Assembly (NCBI GenBank): GCA_019413925.1
Contig: DXMY01000007.1
Coordinates: forward strand, 10,013 to 74,012
Reading direction: 5' to 3'
Length of the DNA stretch: 64,000 nt
Origin: Collinsella sp.
Lineage (GTDB): Bacteria; Actinomycetota; Coriobacteriia; Coriobacteriales; Coriobacteriaceae
The notes below the pieces were generated by a model. It was not told where the DNA came from. It did no database searches and saw nothing but the letters and a program-made list of their open reading frames with translations. Positions 43,397 to 52,440 of the stretch are shown here, in pieces. Within the stretch, counting starts at the first letter, position 1. Each line of letters opens with the position of its first letter. The translations under genes and the position numbers were made by a program.

Positions 43397-44568
43397 AGCG
43401 GCTGTCGCTGCAGTGGCGCATCACGTTGATGACGGCACTGCTGATATGTTCGACCTGCGTACTTATGAATTGTCTGGTTGGCTACTCCGGCATGCGCTAC
43501 ATGGACTCGATTGGTGCAGAAGCGTCGGCGCACAGCAAGGTGGAGGCGGCCCCGCCCAGCTCATTTGACCCGACAAACAAAGAGCTCGACGACGCGCTGA
43601 CCATCGTCGTGAACGACGCCCAAGAATCGTTTGGCGCGACGAGCTGGTATATAACTGCGGCGGTGACGCTGCTCGGCGGCGTGCTGGCCTACTTTGTAAG
43701 CGGGCGCGCACTGCGACCGCTGCGCTTCTTTGCGACGCAAGTCGAGAGCGTGCAGCCCGACAACCTCGCTGACACAAAAATCAGCGAGGACGTGCCCTCT
43801 GAACTCAGGCGCTGCAGCGCGTCGTTTAACGACATGATTGCCCGCCTTGACGAGGGATTTTCCGCACAAAGACAGTTTACGGGCAATGCGGCGCACGAGC
43901 TGCGCACGCCACTTGCGCTCATGCAGGCCCAGGTTGAGCTTTTTTGCGCCGAGCACCCCGACGCCGACGCCGATACAGCGAGCCTGCTCGGGCTGCTGCA
44001 GGAGCAGACCGAGCGGATGACGCACATGACAAAGACCCTGCTCGAGATGAGCGAGCTGCGCAGTGTCCCTTGCAACGATGCGATTGACCTGGCGCCGATG
44101 ATCGAAGAAGTACTCACGGACCTGGCGCCCCTTGCCGAGCAAAAAGACATCACGCTTACAAGTGAGGGCGACGCGCAAACGATCGGCAGCGATACGCTAA
44201 TCTATCGGCTGCTGTTCAACTTGGCCGAAAACGCCATACGTTACAGCGCGCCCAACTCGACCGTGCAAATCAACGCCTGCGCCGAAGGCGACCGCGTGCT
44301 GCTACGCGTGCGCGACCAGGGGCCGGGCATTCCCGAGCAATACCAGACGAGCATCTTTCAGCCCTTCTTTCGCGTCGACAAATCGCGCAGCAGGGCATAC
44401 GGCGGCGTGGGGCTGGGACTTGCGCTGGTCTGGGAGATTGCCGCGCTCCACGGCGGCTCCATCGAGGTCGAAGAGAGCTCGGAGCGCGGAACGACCATGC
44501 TCGTGACCCTTCCCGCGCATAACATCGAAGATGCGACAAAGGAACTGCCCCTTTGTCACATCTGTTAG
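43393..44568 (+). CDS. Sensor histidine kinase
   Basis: 391 residues. Two membrane helices (about 12-33 and 83-103) flank a short extracytoplasmic loop, then HAMP-like RALRPLRFFATQ, HisKA with H168 in AHELRTPLAL, and HATPase with NLAENAIRYS, DQGPGIP and GVGLGLALV. The last about ten residues (ATKELPLCHIC) are encoded by the palindrome at 44532-44560, so the C-terminus probably grew after the repeat inserted. ATGA overlap with the response regulator. Confidence 0.9.
   Translation: MKRLSLQWRITLMTALLICSTCVLMNCLVGYSGMRYMDSIGAEASAHSKVEAAPPSSFDPTNKELDDALTIVVNDAQESFGATSWYITAAVTLLGGVLAYFVSGRALRPLRFFATQVESVQPDNLADTKISEDVPSELRRCSASFNDMIARLDEGFSAQRQFTGNAAHELRTPLALMQAQVELFCAEHPDADADTASLLGLLQEQTERMTHMTKTLLEMSELRSVPCNDAIDLAPMIEEVLTDLAPLAEQKDITLTSEGDAQTIGSDTLIYRLLFNLAENAIRYSAPNSTVQINACAEGDRVLLRVRDQGPGIPEQYQTSIFQPFFRVDKSRSRAYGGVGLGLALVWEIAALHGGSIEVEESSERGTTMLVTLPAHNIEDATKELPLCHIC
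44532..44560. repeat. Short GGGAC-family palindrome, copy 8 (variant), translated
   Basis: TGCGACAAAGGAACTGCCCC and CTTTGTCACA. It lies inside the last codons of the histidine kinase gene. Confidence 0.8.
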
Positions 44569-44619
44569 TTCGCAGGATACGTGAGGCCCAAGATGCGCGA
44601 AATTGGGCGAAGCGCCAGC

Positions 44620-44650
44620 AAAAACCCCCGCTTCCAAGCGGAAACGGGGG
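44620..44650 (-). terminator. Terminator of the GMP synthase gene
   Basis: On the minus strand CCCCCGTTTCC-GCTT-GGAAGCGGGGG followed by TTTTT. Eleven base pairs with one G-T pair. Confidence 0.85.
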
Positions 44651-44664
44651 CTAGGTGAGTTAGC

Positions 44665-45645
44665 TTACTCCCACTCGACCGTGCCGACGGGCTTCGGCGT
44701 GAGGTCGTAGCAAGCGCGGCAAATACCGGGGACCTCGGCGGTCACGCGAGCGGTAATGCGCTTGAGCAGCGCCCAGTCGAGCTCAGGTACCTCGGCGGTC
44801 ATGACATCGACGGTGTTGATGCAGCGGATGATGCAGGGCCAGTCGTAGGCGCGCTTGCCCTCGCGCACGCCGGTGGCGCGGAAGTCGGGCACGACGGCAA
44901 AATACTGCCAGATGGTCAGACCGGCCTTGTCGATCTCCTCGCGCACAATGGCGTCGGCCTCGCGCAGTGCCTCGAGGCGGTCGCGGGTGATGGCGCCAAG
45001 GCAACGGACGCCCAGGCCGGGGCCGGGGAACGGCTGGCGCTCGACCATGTTCTCGGGCAGGCCGAGCTCGCGACCCACAACGCGCACCTCGTCCTTGTAC
45101 AGCAGCTTGACGGGCTCGCAGAGCTCAAACTGCAGGTCCTCGGGCAGGCCGCCCACGTTGTGGTGAGCCTTCACGCCGTCCTGGGACTCCAGAATGTCGG
45201 GATAGATGGTGCCCTGGGCGAGGAAACTGACCTCGTCACCGACCTTGCGGGCCTCCTCCTCGAACACGCGAATGAACTCGGCGCCGATAATCTTACGCTT
45301 GGCCTCGGGCTCCTCGACGTCCACGAGCTTGTCCAGGAAGCGATCTGTGGCGTCAACGTAAACCAGGTTGGCATCCATCTGATTCTTGAAGACGTCGACG
45401 ACCTGCTCGCTCTCGCCCTTGCGCATCAGGCCGTGGTTAACATGCACGCAAATGAGTTGCTTGCCGATGGCCTTGATGAGCAGGGCCGCGACAACCGAAC
45501 TGTCGACACCACCGGAAAGAGCCAGCAGGACCTTTTTGTCGCCGATCTGCTCGCGGATTGCAGCGACCTGCTCTTCGATGAACGCCTGGGCAAGTTCGGG
45601 AGTGGTGATACGTACCATGTCGTCGGGACGCTTGTTGGGATCCAT
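44665..45645 (-). CDS. guaA: GMP synthase ATP-pyrophosphatase subunit/domain (no GATase)
   Basis: 326 residues. SGGVDSS (44-50) is the PP-loop. MDPNKRP lies at the start; the C-terminal dimerisation domain includes GPGLGVRCLGAITRDRLEAL and ends PKPVGTVEWE. The enzyme amidates XMP to GMP. Bacterial GuaA normally has an N-terminal glutamine amidotransferase of about 200 residues, absent here. A separate GATase subunit, as in archaeal GuaAA/GuaAB, or direct use of ammonia would then be needed. AAGGAGCTCTGC precedes the ATG, which argues against a missed N-terminus. Confidence 0.85.
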   Translation of the reverse strand: MDPNKRPDDMVRITTPELAQAFIEEQVAAIREQIGDKKVLLALSGGVDSSVVAALLIKAIGKQLICVHVNHGLMRKGESEQVVDVFKNQMDANLVYVDATDRFLDKLVDVEEPEAKRKIIGAEFIRVFEEEARKVGDEVSFLAQGTIYPDILESQDGVKAHHNVGGLPEDLQFELCEPVKLLYKDEVRVVGRELGLPENMVERQPFPGPGLGVRCLGAITRDRLEALREADAIVREEIDKAGLTIWQYFAVVPDFRATGVREGKRAYDWPCIIRCINTVDVMTAEVPELDWALLKRITARVTAEVPGICRACYDLTPKPVGTVEWE

Positions 45646-45942
45646 GCAGAGCTCCTTCTCGGTTCGATGGAAATGCGCCGCGCGTATGCAGACGCACCGT
45701 CATATGACCTCATTATATGCAGAACGAGATACGTTTCCCATCGCTGCGACAGAGCTTTTTGCAGGGGCGGCAGTTTTTCTATATCCCAAGGTCAGCTAGA
45801 CTTCGGTAGCCACCTTGGGAGCATCGCCAATAGACTCTTCCTTTATACGTTCGGCACAATCGTAGGCGATACCCACAAATTCCAGTCCCGAGCAACAAGA
45901 GTACAATTGCTGCTAGTGTTGCCAGCTGTTGGGAGATGGAAG
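45646..45942. other. Intergenic region before the LuxR gene
   Basis: 297 bp. I see no gene or hairpin of note. The divergent genes flanking it (GMP synthase and LuxR) probably have their promoters here. Confidence 0.5.
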
Positions 45943-46947
45943 ATGGACTGCGATGGCTACCCATGCGTTCCCATGCCGTTGATGTGCACCGCCTTTGTGC
46001 CGGGGCAGATTGACGCTGCGGTTGCAGGCATTTCCGACCCCGATTCACGCGCCATCGCCACGGCAGAAGCGCTGTACTTTCGCGGACAGGCCGCACTCGC
46101 CGCCAAGACAGCACGCCCCTATCTTGACGTCACCGATCCCGCGCTGCGCTATTCCGCATGCTTTATCTGCGGATACGCCAGTCTGTCGCTCAACCGTATC
46201 GCCGACGCCCGCCGGTGCCTTGCGGGCATCCTCGATACGCCGGCCGACGAGGAATCGCCCGCCGTCCACGCCACGCATATCCTGTTCGCCTCGGCCGCGA
46301 GCGTCCTGCTGCACTTGCCTTCCCCGTATTCTGCCGAAGAGTTTTATCCACTTGCGGCGCACCTACCCGAAGGCCTGCGACTGTTCGCCAGCTACGTGAT
46401 GGCGCACGCCTTGTATCTGCGCGGCGAATACGGCCGCAGCCTGGGCATGGCGGAAAACGCCCTAATTATGAAACAGGGAAGCTATCCCATCTCGGAACTG
46501 TTCCTGCACCTGGCAGCTTCCATGGCATGCATGAGCCTCAAGGACATCGACGCCGCAAAAGCGCATTTTGGAGCCGCTTGGGACATTGCGCGCCCCGACG
46601 GCCTTATCGAGCTCATTGGCGAGCACCACGGCCTTTTGCAGGGGCTCATCGAGGCATGCCTAAAAACGCAATACCCTGACGACTTCGCACGCATCATCGA
46701 GATCACGTACCGCTTCAGCTACGGCTGGCGGCGCATCCACAACCCCGATTCGGGCGAGGACGTTGCCGACGATTTAACGACCACAGAGTTCACCATGGCC
46801 ATGCTCGCCTGCCGCGGATGGACCAACGCTGAAATCGCACGCCATATGGGAGTATCGCCGGGCACCGTCAAAAACCGCCTATCCGGCGTATACGCAAAGC
46901 TTGGCATCGGCACACGCGCCGAGCTGGTCGCGCACATGTTGCGTTAG
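45943..46947 (+). CDS. LuxR-type HTH regulator with TPR-like N-terminus
   Basis: 334 residues. Residues about 30-250 are helical with tetratricopeptide-like phrases (YFRGQAALAAKTARPYL; GYASLSLNRIADARR). The last 65 form a LuxR/GerE HTH (TEFTMAMLACRGWTNAEIAR; GVSPGTVKNRLSGVYAKLGI). Start at MDCDGYP with GGGAG upstream. Reads toward the secreted protein gene 155 bp downstream, which it may control. Confidence 0.8.
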   Translation: MDCDGYPCVPMPLMCTAFVPGQIDAAVAGISDPDSRAIATAEALYFRGQAALAAKTARPYLDVTDPALRYSACFICGYASLSLNRIADARRCLAGILDTPADEESPAVHATHILFASAASVLLHLPSPYSAEEFYPLAAHLPEGLRLFASYVMAHALYLRGEYGRSLGMAENALIMKQGSYPISELFLHLAASMACMSLKDIDAAKAHFGAAWDIARPDGLIELIGEHHGLLQGLIEACLKTQYPDDFARIIEITYRFSYGWRRIHNPDSGEDVADDLTTTEFTMAMLACRGWTNAEIARHMGVSPGTVKNRLSGVYAKLGIGTRAELVAHMLR

Positions 46948-47102
46948 CGACCGGGCTGCCAAGCGCATCGAACGCGTTCCGGAACCCGGCGCTTCGCTCG
47001 ATCAATTTGGACATTTTGACCCTTGAACGGCACTACCGCCACGGGGCGCCTTCTCGCAAAATTAGATTATTTCCACCGATATTTGCGGGATGGGAGCCCA
47101 AG

Positions 47103-50100
47103 ATGCTTGATCGCCGTTCGTTACTTGTTGCCGCAGCGTCCTCGCTAGCGAGCATCATGTTGCCTCGCGTGCCAGGAAGCGAAAATGCCTTCATATTGCC
47201 GTTCGCACCCACCGAAGCCCATGCCGACGAAAAAGACCCCTTCAGGGTGCTCGTTCTCTCGCGCACCATGTTCGGTGTGGTCGTGGTCGACGTCGCCAAC
47301 AAGAATACGCCCATCACGGGTGCCCAGGTCACGCTCATATCGCGCTATGCCGCAGGCAAGCAGCTCACCGCCACGACCGATGACGAAGGCACGGCCATCT
47401 TTGAGGTCGCCCCTCTTTCAGAAGGCTACGTGGACGAGGCAACGCTTCTCGACGCGTACGACTTTAACGGCGGCATCTCCATTAGCATGGCAGGCTACCG
47501 CGATGTCGAGATTCCCCTTGCGCGTATCCAGGGCGGCACCGCTATTACCGCACCCACACGTCCGCTCTCCGATGGCGAGCCGTACTTTCGACAGCTCACG
47601 TTCGACGAATGGGACATCCAGTACGCCGACGCCACGTTTATGGCAATGCCAGCGGACGAAGCAGCAAACGACCAGCCCGACACGCACGCCTTTACCGTGC
47701 AGGCACATCTGCCACAGGGTGGACAGGCAACGCTGCGCATCAACAAAGTGACGCCTGCCGCGGGCAGCTCGCCCGAAACCGTCACGCAGATCGGTCAGAT
47801 CAAGGCCAGCGCATCGGGTTCGGATAATCTGGCAACGTTCACACTCGAAGACAAGTTTCTCGACGCGGCATCGGGCCTTCTGGAAGAAGGGTGCAAGCTG
47901 CGCTTTGTCCTCGACTATCAGGGCAAGACCTACACGCTCTCATCCCCTATGGCCGTTGTCACCGCGCCGGCCGCAAAGTCGGAATCGGGCTCGACCACCA
48001 TCATTCCCACCACTATGGACCAAGAGATCACTCCGTTTGATTTCCCAGCGGCGTTTCCCGGCATCGGCGGCAACAAGTTCACCTGCTGGATGCCCTCGTT
48101 CCCCATTCTGTTCGATTTCTCATTTGCCGGGTACGTACTGTTTGGCGGAGGATACAAACCAGCCAGCTATATGAACGATTCGGGCAATCCGGATCCGGAG
48201 TACTGGAAGAAGTCACCGCGTGAGTCGGGCGCCAAGCAGGCAAACCGCTACCTCGACGATATGGAGGGGAAGTGGAATCAGTACAAGAGCATGAGTGCCG
48301 GTTCGGGTACCGATCCAAGGAACACCAAGCTCCTTCGCCACCATTGCACGCCGCTGTTCACGATGGATATCGCCACACAGCTGTACGGCTCGCTCGCCTA
48401 CGACTGGGTGGGCAAAACCTGGGGCGACAACAACGATCCCGCATACGGCAATATTAAGGTCCTCTTCCAGGTAAGAACTGACCTCAATTGGACTGAGCAG
48501 TTTACCCTAGGACCGGTACCGTTTTTCCTAAACGTCAACCCCTGGGTGCTGGCAAAACTGGCGCTCGCCGTGGGCGCCCACACGCACGGCAGCGGCGCGG
48601 CGTTTTTTAAAAACATTTCGCTCGACTATTCAAACACGTCGGGCTCGTTCACCATCCAGATCGGGCTTGCCGTCACCTTTGGCGCCGGCGTTGCAGGCGT
48701 CGCTTCGTCTGCCGTGCGCGGCGCCGCATCCCTCACGCTGTTCATTGGGTACGAGAAGGCGGATGGACACCAGCTTCCGCGACTGCGCGTAGGTGCAGAC
48801 GTCGATGTCGATGTGATACTCCAGTTCGTCATGTTCAAGTGGACCACCAAAGCTTGGTCAGGATCGTGGCCCACACTCCTCGATTCGTGGAATATGTCGG
48901 TGAACAACGGCGACCAGTATGTACTCCAGCGCTCTGAACTCGCATTGGGCGGAGATACGCCTTACACGCTGGATGCCTGCTTCGGCACGCCCGGCGACAT
49001 CAAGGCGGGCGGCGTGCCGCAATTTATCGCATCGGCCACCATCGTCACCAACGCCGAGCTGCTCGCACGCGCCGAGGTTAATGCCACTGCCGCAAACGTT
49101 GCGCCTGTCGTGCGCGATTGGGATCAAGCGGTCACGCGCATTGAGCTCAAGGCAGACGCGGAGAGCGACGACACGGGACAGATCGAGCATTTCGTCCATG
49201 CACTGATAGAGAACGACGAAAACGCCGCGCCAATGTATAAGTACGCCTATATCAGGCAGGCGACGAACGCCGTTGCGGACCCCAACGCCAATTCTGCCGG
49301 CGTGTCGGAGGACGAGCGTGGCGGTATCAAACCCTCGAGTGACAGCGTGCTGTTTTCCGGCGTGCTCAGCGAAGCTCACATGAAGCTGGCAATGATTGCC
49401 GGCGCAGAATGCCTGTTCCGCATCGCCTCGGTGCGCTACGGCGACAATGGCCGCTCGCGCCTGGTGGTGCACACAAAGGCAAACGGCACGTGGTCCGCTC
49501 CCACGCCCGTGGACTTTCCCCTTGGGTTTGGCGAGAACGACGTGGAGCGCGACGGCATATACGATTACGACTTCGACGTGGTGGAATATACGGACGGTAG
49601 AGGAAACCGGGACGCCTACGTGTTGCTGGTCTCGGGCGAGCGCCGCGACGGCGACAACACCTTTTTCGATACGGCGAGCACAGCCGGCATACTGTCCGTC
49701 GTGCGCCTGCGCATAAGTAATGACGAGATCCGCGTGGTGTCGCATACGTCATGGCGCAGCATCTCGCGCGGCCGCCTGCAAGAGGATGGCTACCATTGCC
49801 TGCAGTGCCCGCGTATCACGGTGGGCAAGACGCTGGTCGACGGACGTCTGTCGGGTGCCTACCTCCACCGCCGCGGAACCACCGCAGAAAAGGCGCTCGG
49901 CAGCGAGGCTGAGGTTGCGCTGGAATGTTTCACCCTGTGGTCGGACGTTTCGGGCGACAGCCTCACGTTCCGTCAGGTCCTCCGCTTTCCGCAAGCACCG
50001 TCGAGCATCGAGCTGGGCGCGCCCGAGAATATCAACGGCAAAATGGTGGTGCCCGTTGCATACGAGACCGCAGACGGTTGCGGCTGCGCATCGTACGCCG

Positions 50101-51470
50101 TGATCGGCCAGTCCATTGCGGGCTGGGGCGTTATGCCGCCGGACGCCGCGGTGCCCCGTGCGGTGCCATGGCCGCAGCACACGGGCTTTTTGGCAACCGT
50201 CAACGAGCAACTGCAGCATATTACTTGGACGCGAGGCGCATCGGCATTTGGAACGCAGCCCGTGGGTGCCGCAGGCTGTGGCCCGGCATCGTTTAGCGTA
50301 AGCAACAACGGCAGGTGCGTGCTCTATGTGGAGAACACCGATGGCAAGGTGGGACAAACCTACGACGAAGAAGGCAACCCGGTAGCAGTGATGGGCAAGC
50401 ACTTCCGCATCTTCGCCAGCACCTTGGCAGGCGATCTGTTCACGGAGCCGTTCGTGATGTGCGAGCTGGACCATCCCGTCGATCAGATAACGACATTTTT
50501 GACGTCGGGAGGCATGCTCTCCGCGCTCGCCACGCACATTGTGAGTGCCGAGCAGAGCAAGGCGGAGCTGCACGGCATCGAAGTGCCCTTGGTGGCGTGT
50601 GCCACTCCGACGGGCGCGGTCGCTACCTCGGGCGCGGTGGTACCCGGAGCAGCAGGCGAATCCTTCATGGTCACGGTGCGAAACGACGGCAACACCTTGC
50701 TGACCGCCGGCACGATCGATCTGTACCGAGAGGACTCCAGTCAGCCGTTCTCCAGCGCATCCATCGGATTCGGCGCGAACGCACGCATGGCTTCGATCTA
50801 CGATCCAGAGCTTGCCGAGGATGCTTCGGCCAACGACATGGCACACGTGAAGTACGCAGTCGAGACGCTGGGCACACGTTTTGCAACGCACCCGCTGGTT
50901 GCCGACAATGGCAACGCCGTGCTGGCACCGGGCTGCACGGCACAATTCCGCATGAGCTTTGCCATCCCGGAGAGCTGGAGCGATGAGGTGGGCAAACGCG
51001 TCACGCTGTATGCGAAGGCGCGTGACCTGGTGGCACTCGATCCCGTAACGCTCGAGGAAATTCGACCGGGCGCAAACTCGGCGCTGGGTGTCGTACTGCA
51101 CGAGCTTCATGTGCCCGACGCGGCATGCGAACGCTCAGAAGTTCAGGTCGGCGTATGCGACAGCGCGGATACGACAGGGCTTCACGACGCCCCGATGACA
51201 GCAGACGGCGATGGTAGCTCGAGTGGCGGCGGTTCCGGTGGAAGCAGCTCCGGTGGTGGCAGCAGCTCCGACAGCGGCAAGGACCACGGCAATAACAAGC
51301 GCTCCGGAAAAGCGGGCGCGCTTGCGGGCACGGGCGATGTCAACGCTCCCCTTACGGCAGCCGCTGCAGCACTCGCCGCGGCAGGCGCCGGCCTCGTCGC
51401 CTACAGCGCCCGCCGCACGGCGCTCGAAACTGACACCGCCGATGAGATCAATTCTGATAAGCCTCACTAG
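47103..51470 (+). CDS. Large secreted wall-associated protein
   Basis: 1455 residues, ATG behind GGGAG. Twin-arginine-like DRRSLLVAAASS signal with an AHA-type cleavage site near residue 41. Residues about 55-125 resemble a Cna-B-like beta domain (DVANKNTPITGAQVTLISRY). A long mixed region has no recognised domain. Near the end, a Ser/Gly stretch precedes LAGTGDVNAP, a hydrophobic helix and ARR, an LPxTG-like sorting signal with an A/G variant. Probably sortase-anchored; role unknown. Next to a LuxR regulator. Confidence 0.7.
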   Translation: MLDRRSLLVAAASSLASIMLPRVPGSENAFILPFAPTEAHADEKDPFRVLVLSRTMFGVVVVDVANKNTPITGAQVTLISRYAAGKQLTATTDDEGTAIFEVAPLSEGYVDEATLLDAYDFNGGISISMAGYRDVEIPLARIQGGTAITAPTRPLSDGEPYFRQLTFDEWDIQYADATFMAMPADEAANDQPDTHAFTVQAHLPQGGQATLRINKVTPAAGSSPETVTQIGQIKASASGSDNLATFTLEDKFLDAASGLLEEGCKLRFVLDYQGKTYTLSSPMAVVTAPAAKSESGSTTIIPTTMDQEITPFDFPAAFPGIGGNKFTCWMPSFPILFDFSFAGYVLFGGGYKPASYMNDSGNPDPEYWKKSPRESGAKQANRYLDDMEGKWNQYKSMSAGSGTDPRNTKLLRHHCTPLFTMDIATQLYGSLAYDWVGKTWGDNNDPAYGNIKVLFQVRTDLNWTEQFTLGPVPFFLNVNPWVLAKLALAVGAHTHGSGAAFFKNISLDYSNTSGSFTIQIGLAVTFGAGVAGVASSAVRGAASLTLFIGYEKADGHQLPRLRVGADVDVDVILQFVMFKWTTKAWSGSWPTLLDSWNMSVNNGDQYVLQRSELALGGDTPYTLDACFGTPGDIKAGGVPQFIASATIVTNAELLARAEVNATAANVAPVVRDWDQAVTRIELKADAESDDTGQIEHFVHALIENDENAAPMYKYAYIRQATNAVADPNANSAGVSEDERGGIKPSSDSVLFSGVLSEAHMKLAMIAGAECLFRIASVRYGDNGRSRLVVHTKANGTWSAPTPVDFPLGFGENDVERDGIYDYDFDVVEYTDGRGNRDAYVLLVSGERRDGDNTFFDTASTAGILSVVRLRISNDEIRVVSHTSWRSISRGRLQEDGYHCLQCPRITVGKTLVDGRLSGAYLHRRGTTAEKALGSEAEVALECFTLWSDVSGDSLTFRQVLRFPQAPSSIELGAPENINGKMVVPVAYETADGCGCASYAVIGQSIAGWGVMPPDAAVPRAVPWPQHTGFLATVNEQLQHITWTRGASAFGTQPVGAAGCGPASFSVSNNGRCVLYVENTDGKVGQTYDEEGNPVAVMGKHFRIFASTLAGDLFTEPFVMCELDHPVDQITTFLTSGGMLSALATHIVSAEQSKAELHGIEVPLVACATPTGAVATSGAVVPGAAGESFMVTVRNDGNTLLTAGTIDLYREDSSQPFSSASIGFGANARMASIYDPELAEDASANDMAHVKYAVETLGTRFATHPLVADNGNAVLAPGCTAQFRMSFAIPESWSDEVGKRVTLYAKARDLVALDPVTLEEIRPGANSALGVVLHELHVPDAACERSEVQVGVCDSADTTGLHDAPMTADGDGSSSGGGSGGSSSGGGSSSDSGKDHGNNKRSGKAGALAGTGDVNAPLTAAAAALAAAGAGLVAYSARRTALETDTADEINSDKPH

Positions 51471-51520
51471 CTCCCAGTCACCTTTGCGAGAGACGCCGAC
51501 TCGGCTCATCGAACATCAAA

Positions 51521-51554
51521 ATGGGCTGGTTCTGAATACCCAGAGCCAGCCCAT
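51521..51554. terminator. Bidirectional terminator
   Basis: ATGGGCTGGTTCTG and CAGAGCCAGCCCAT pair around AATACC with one G-T pair. Serves the wall-protein gene and the convergent acetyltransferase gene. Confidence 0.7.
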
Positions 51555-51645
51555 TGCGCATTAAATGTCGTCTGAGGAGTCGAGCTCGGCTTCCTCGCCC
51601 CGCATTCCACCGAGGACAGTGGGGCATTATCGTTTAAGGGCTCCG

Positions 51646-52206
51646 CTATTGTTCGATGATCTTCTTGACGACCGCGGGAACGCCTGCCGCCATCACGTTG
51701 TCCGGAAGGTCTTCCGTCACAACACTTCCCGCAGCGATAACGCAGCCGCTGCCGATGGTAACCCCCTGGAGTACGGACACGTTCGCGCCAAACCAGCAGT
51801 TATCGCCAACAACAATGGGCAGAGCCCTCTCGAGACCCAAGTTGCGCTCTTTTGCTCCAAGGGGATGCGAAGCGGTGTAGAAGCCGCAAAACGGCCCAAT
51901 AAACACGTTGTCACCAAAGGTGATGGAACCACCGTCCATAAAGTAGCAGCCATGGTTTACAAAGCAGCCGTCGCCAAAACTCATCTTGCTCCCGTAGTCA
52001 AAATAGGCGGGCGAAAGCACCGTCAGTCCCTTGGAAAGATCGGTATCGAGCAAAGATTTCAGAGCGCCGAGCTGCGCGTTGCCGCCGGGTTTTGCCATAT
52101 TAAAGTCATAGCAGAGCGCCTCCGCCTTCGCACGTTGTGCCAGGAGCCCCTCGTCAAAGTTGGCATCGTGCCACTCCCCGCGCTCCATCTTCTCTTTCTC
52201 AGTCAT
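51646..52206 (-). CDS. Sugar O-acetyltransferase (LbH, maltose/galactoside type)
   Basis: 186 residues of left-handed beta-helix hexapeptide repeats. The start MTEKEKMERGEWHDANFDEG is typical of maltose/galactoside O-acetyltransferases, as is FIGPFCGFYTASHPL with its active-site His. CVIAAGSVVTEDLPDNVMAA is the final coil. Uses acetyl-CoA; sugar acceptor unknown. TTGAGGGGGCGCA precedes ATG. Confidence 0.85.
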   Translation of the reverse strand: MTEKEKMERGEWHDANFDEGLLAQRAKAEALCYDFNMAKPGGNAQLGALKSLLDTDLSKGLTVLSPAYFDYGSKMSFGDGCFVNHGCYFMDGGSITFGDNVFIGPFCGFYTASHPLGAKERNLGLERALPIVVGDNCWFGANVSVLQGVTIGSGCVIAAGSVVTEDLPDNVMAAGVPAVVKKIIEQ

Positions 52207-52440
52207 TGCGCCCCCTCAAACAACATGCAGTCTTGATGCGGCAATTCTACCAGCCGATAAGCCACGGTTTTAACACGAGCACCACGCCGCGCAGGGAATG
52301 ACTGCAGAAGCTAAAGGTCACCGACTCCGAACGCGCGTTCGATGGATTTCGTGTTAGATGGAATCGCCCAAGGCCTGGGCTATGCTACCTTGACTATCTA
52401 TATGACTAAAACGCAGCAAGGGAGCACCGAGAGAGCGAGT

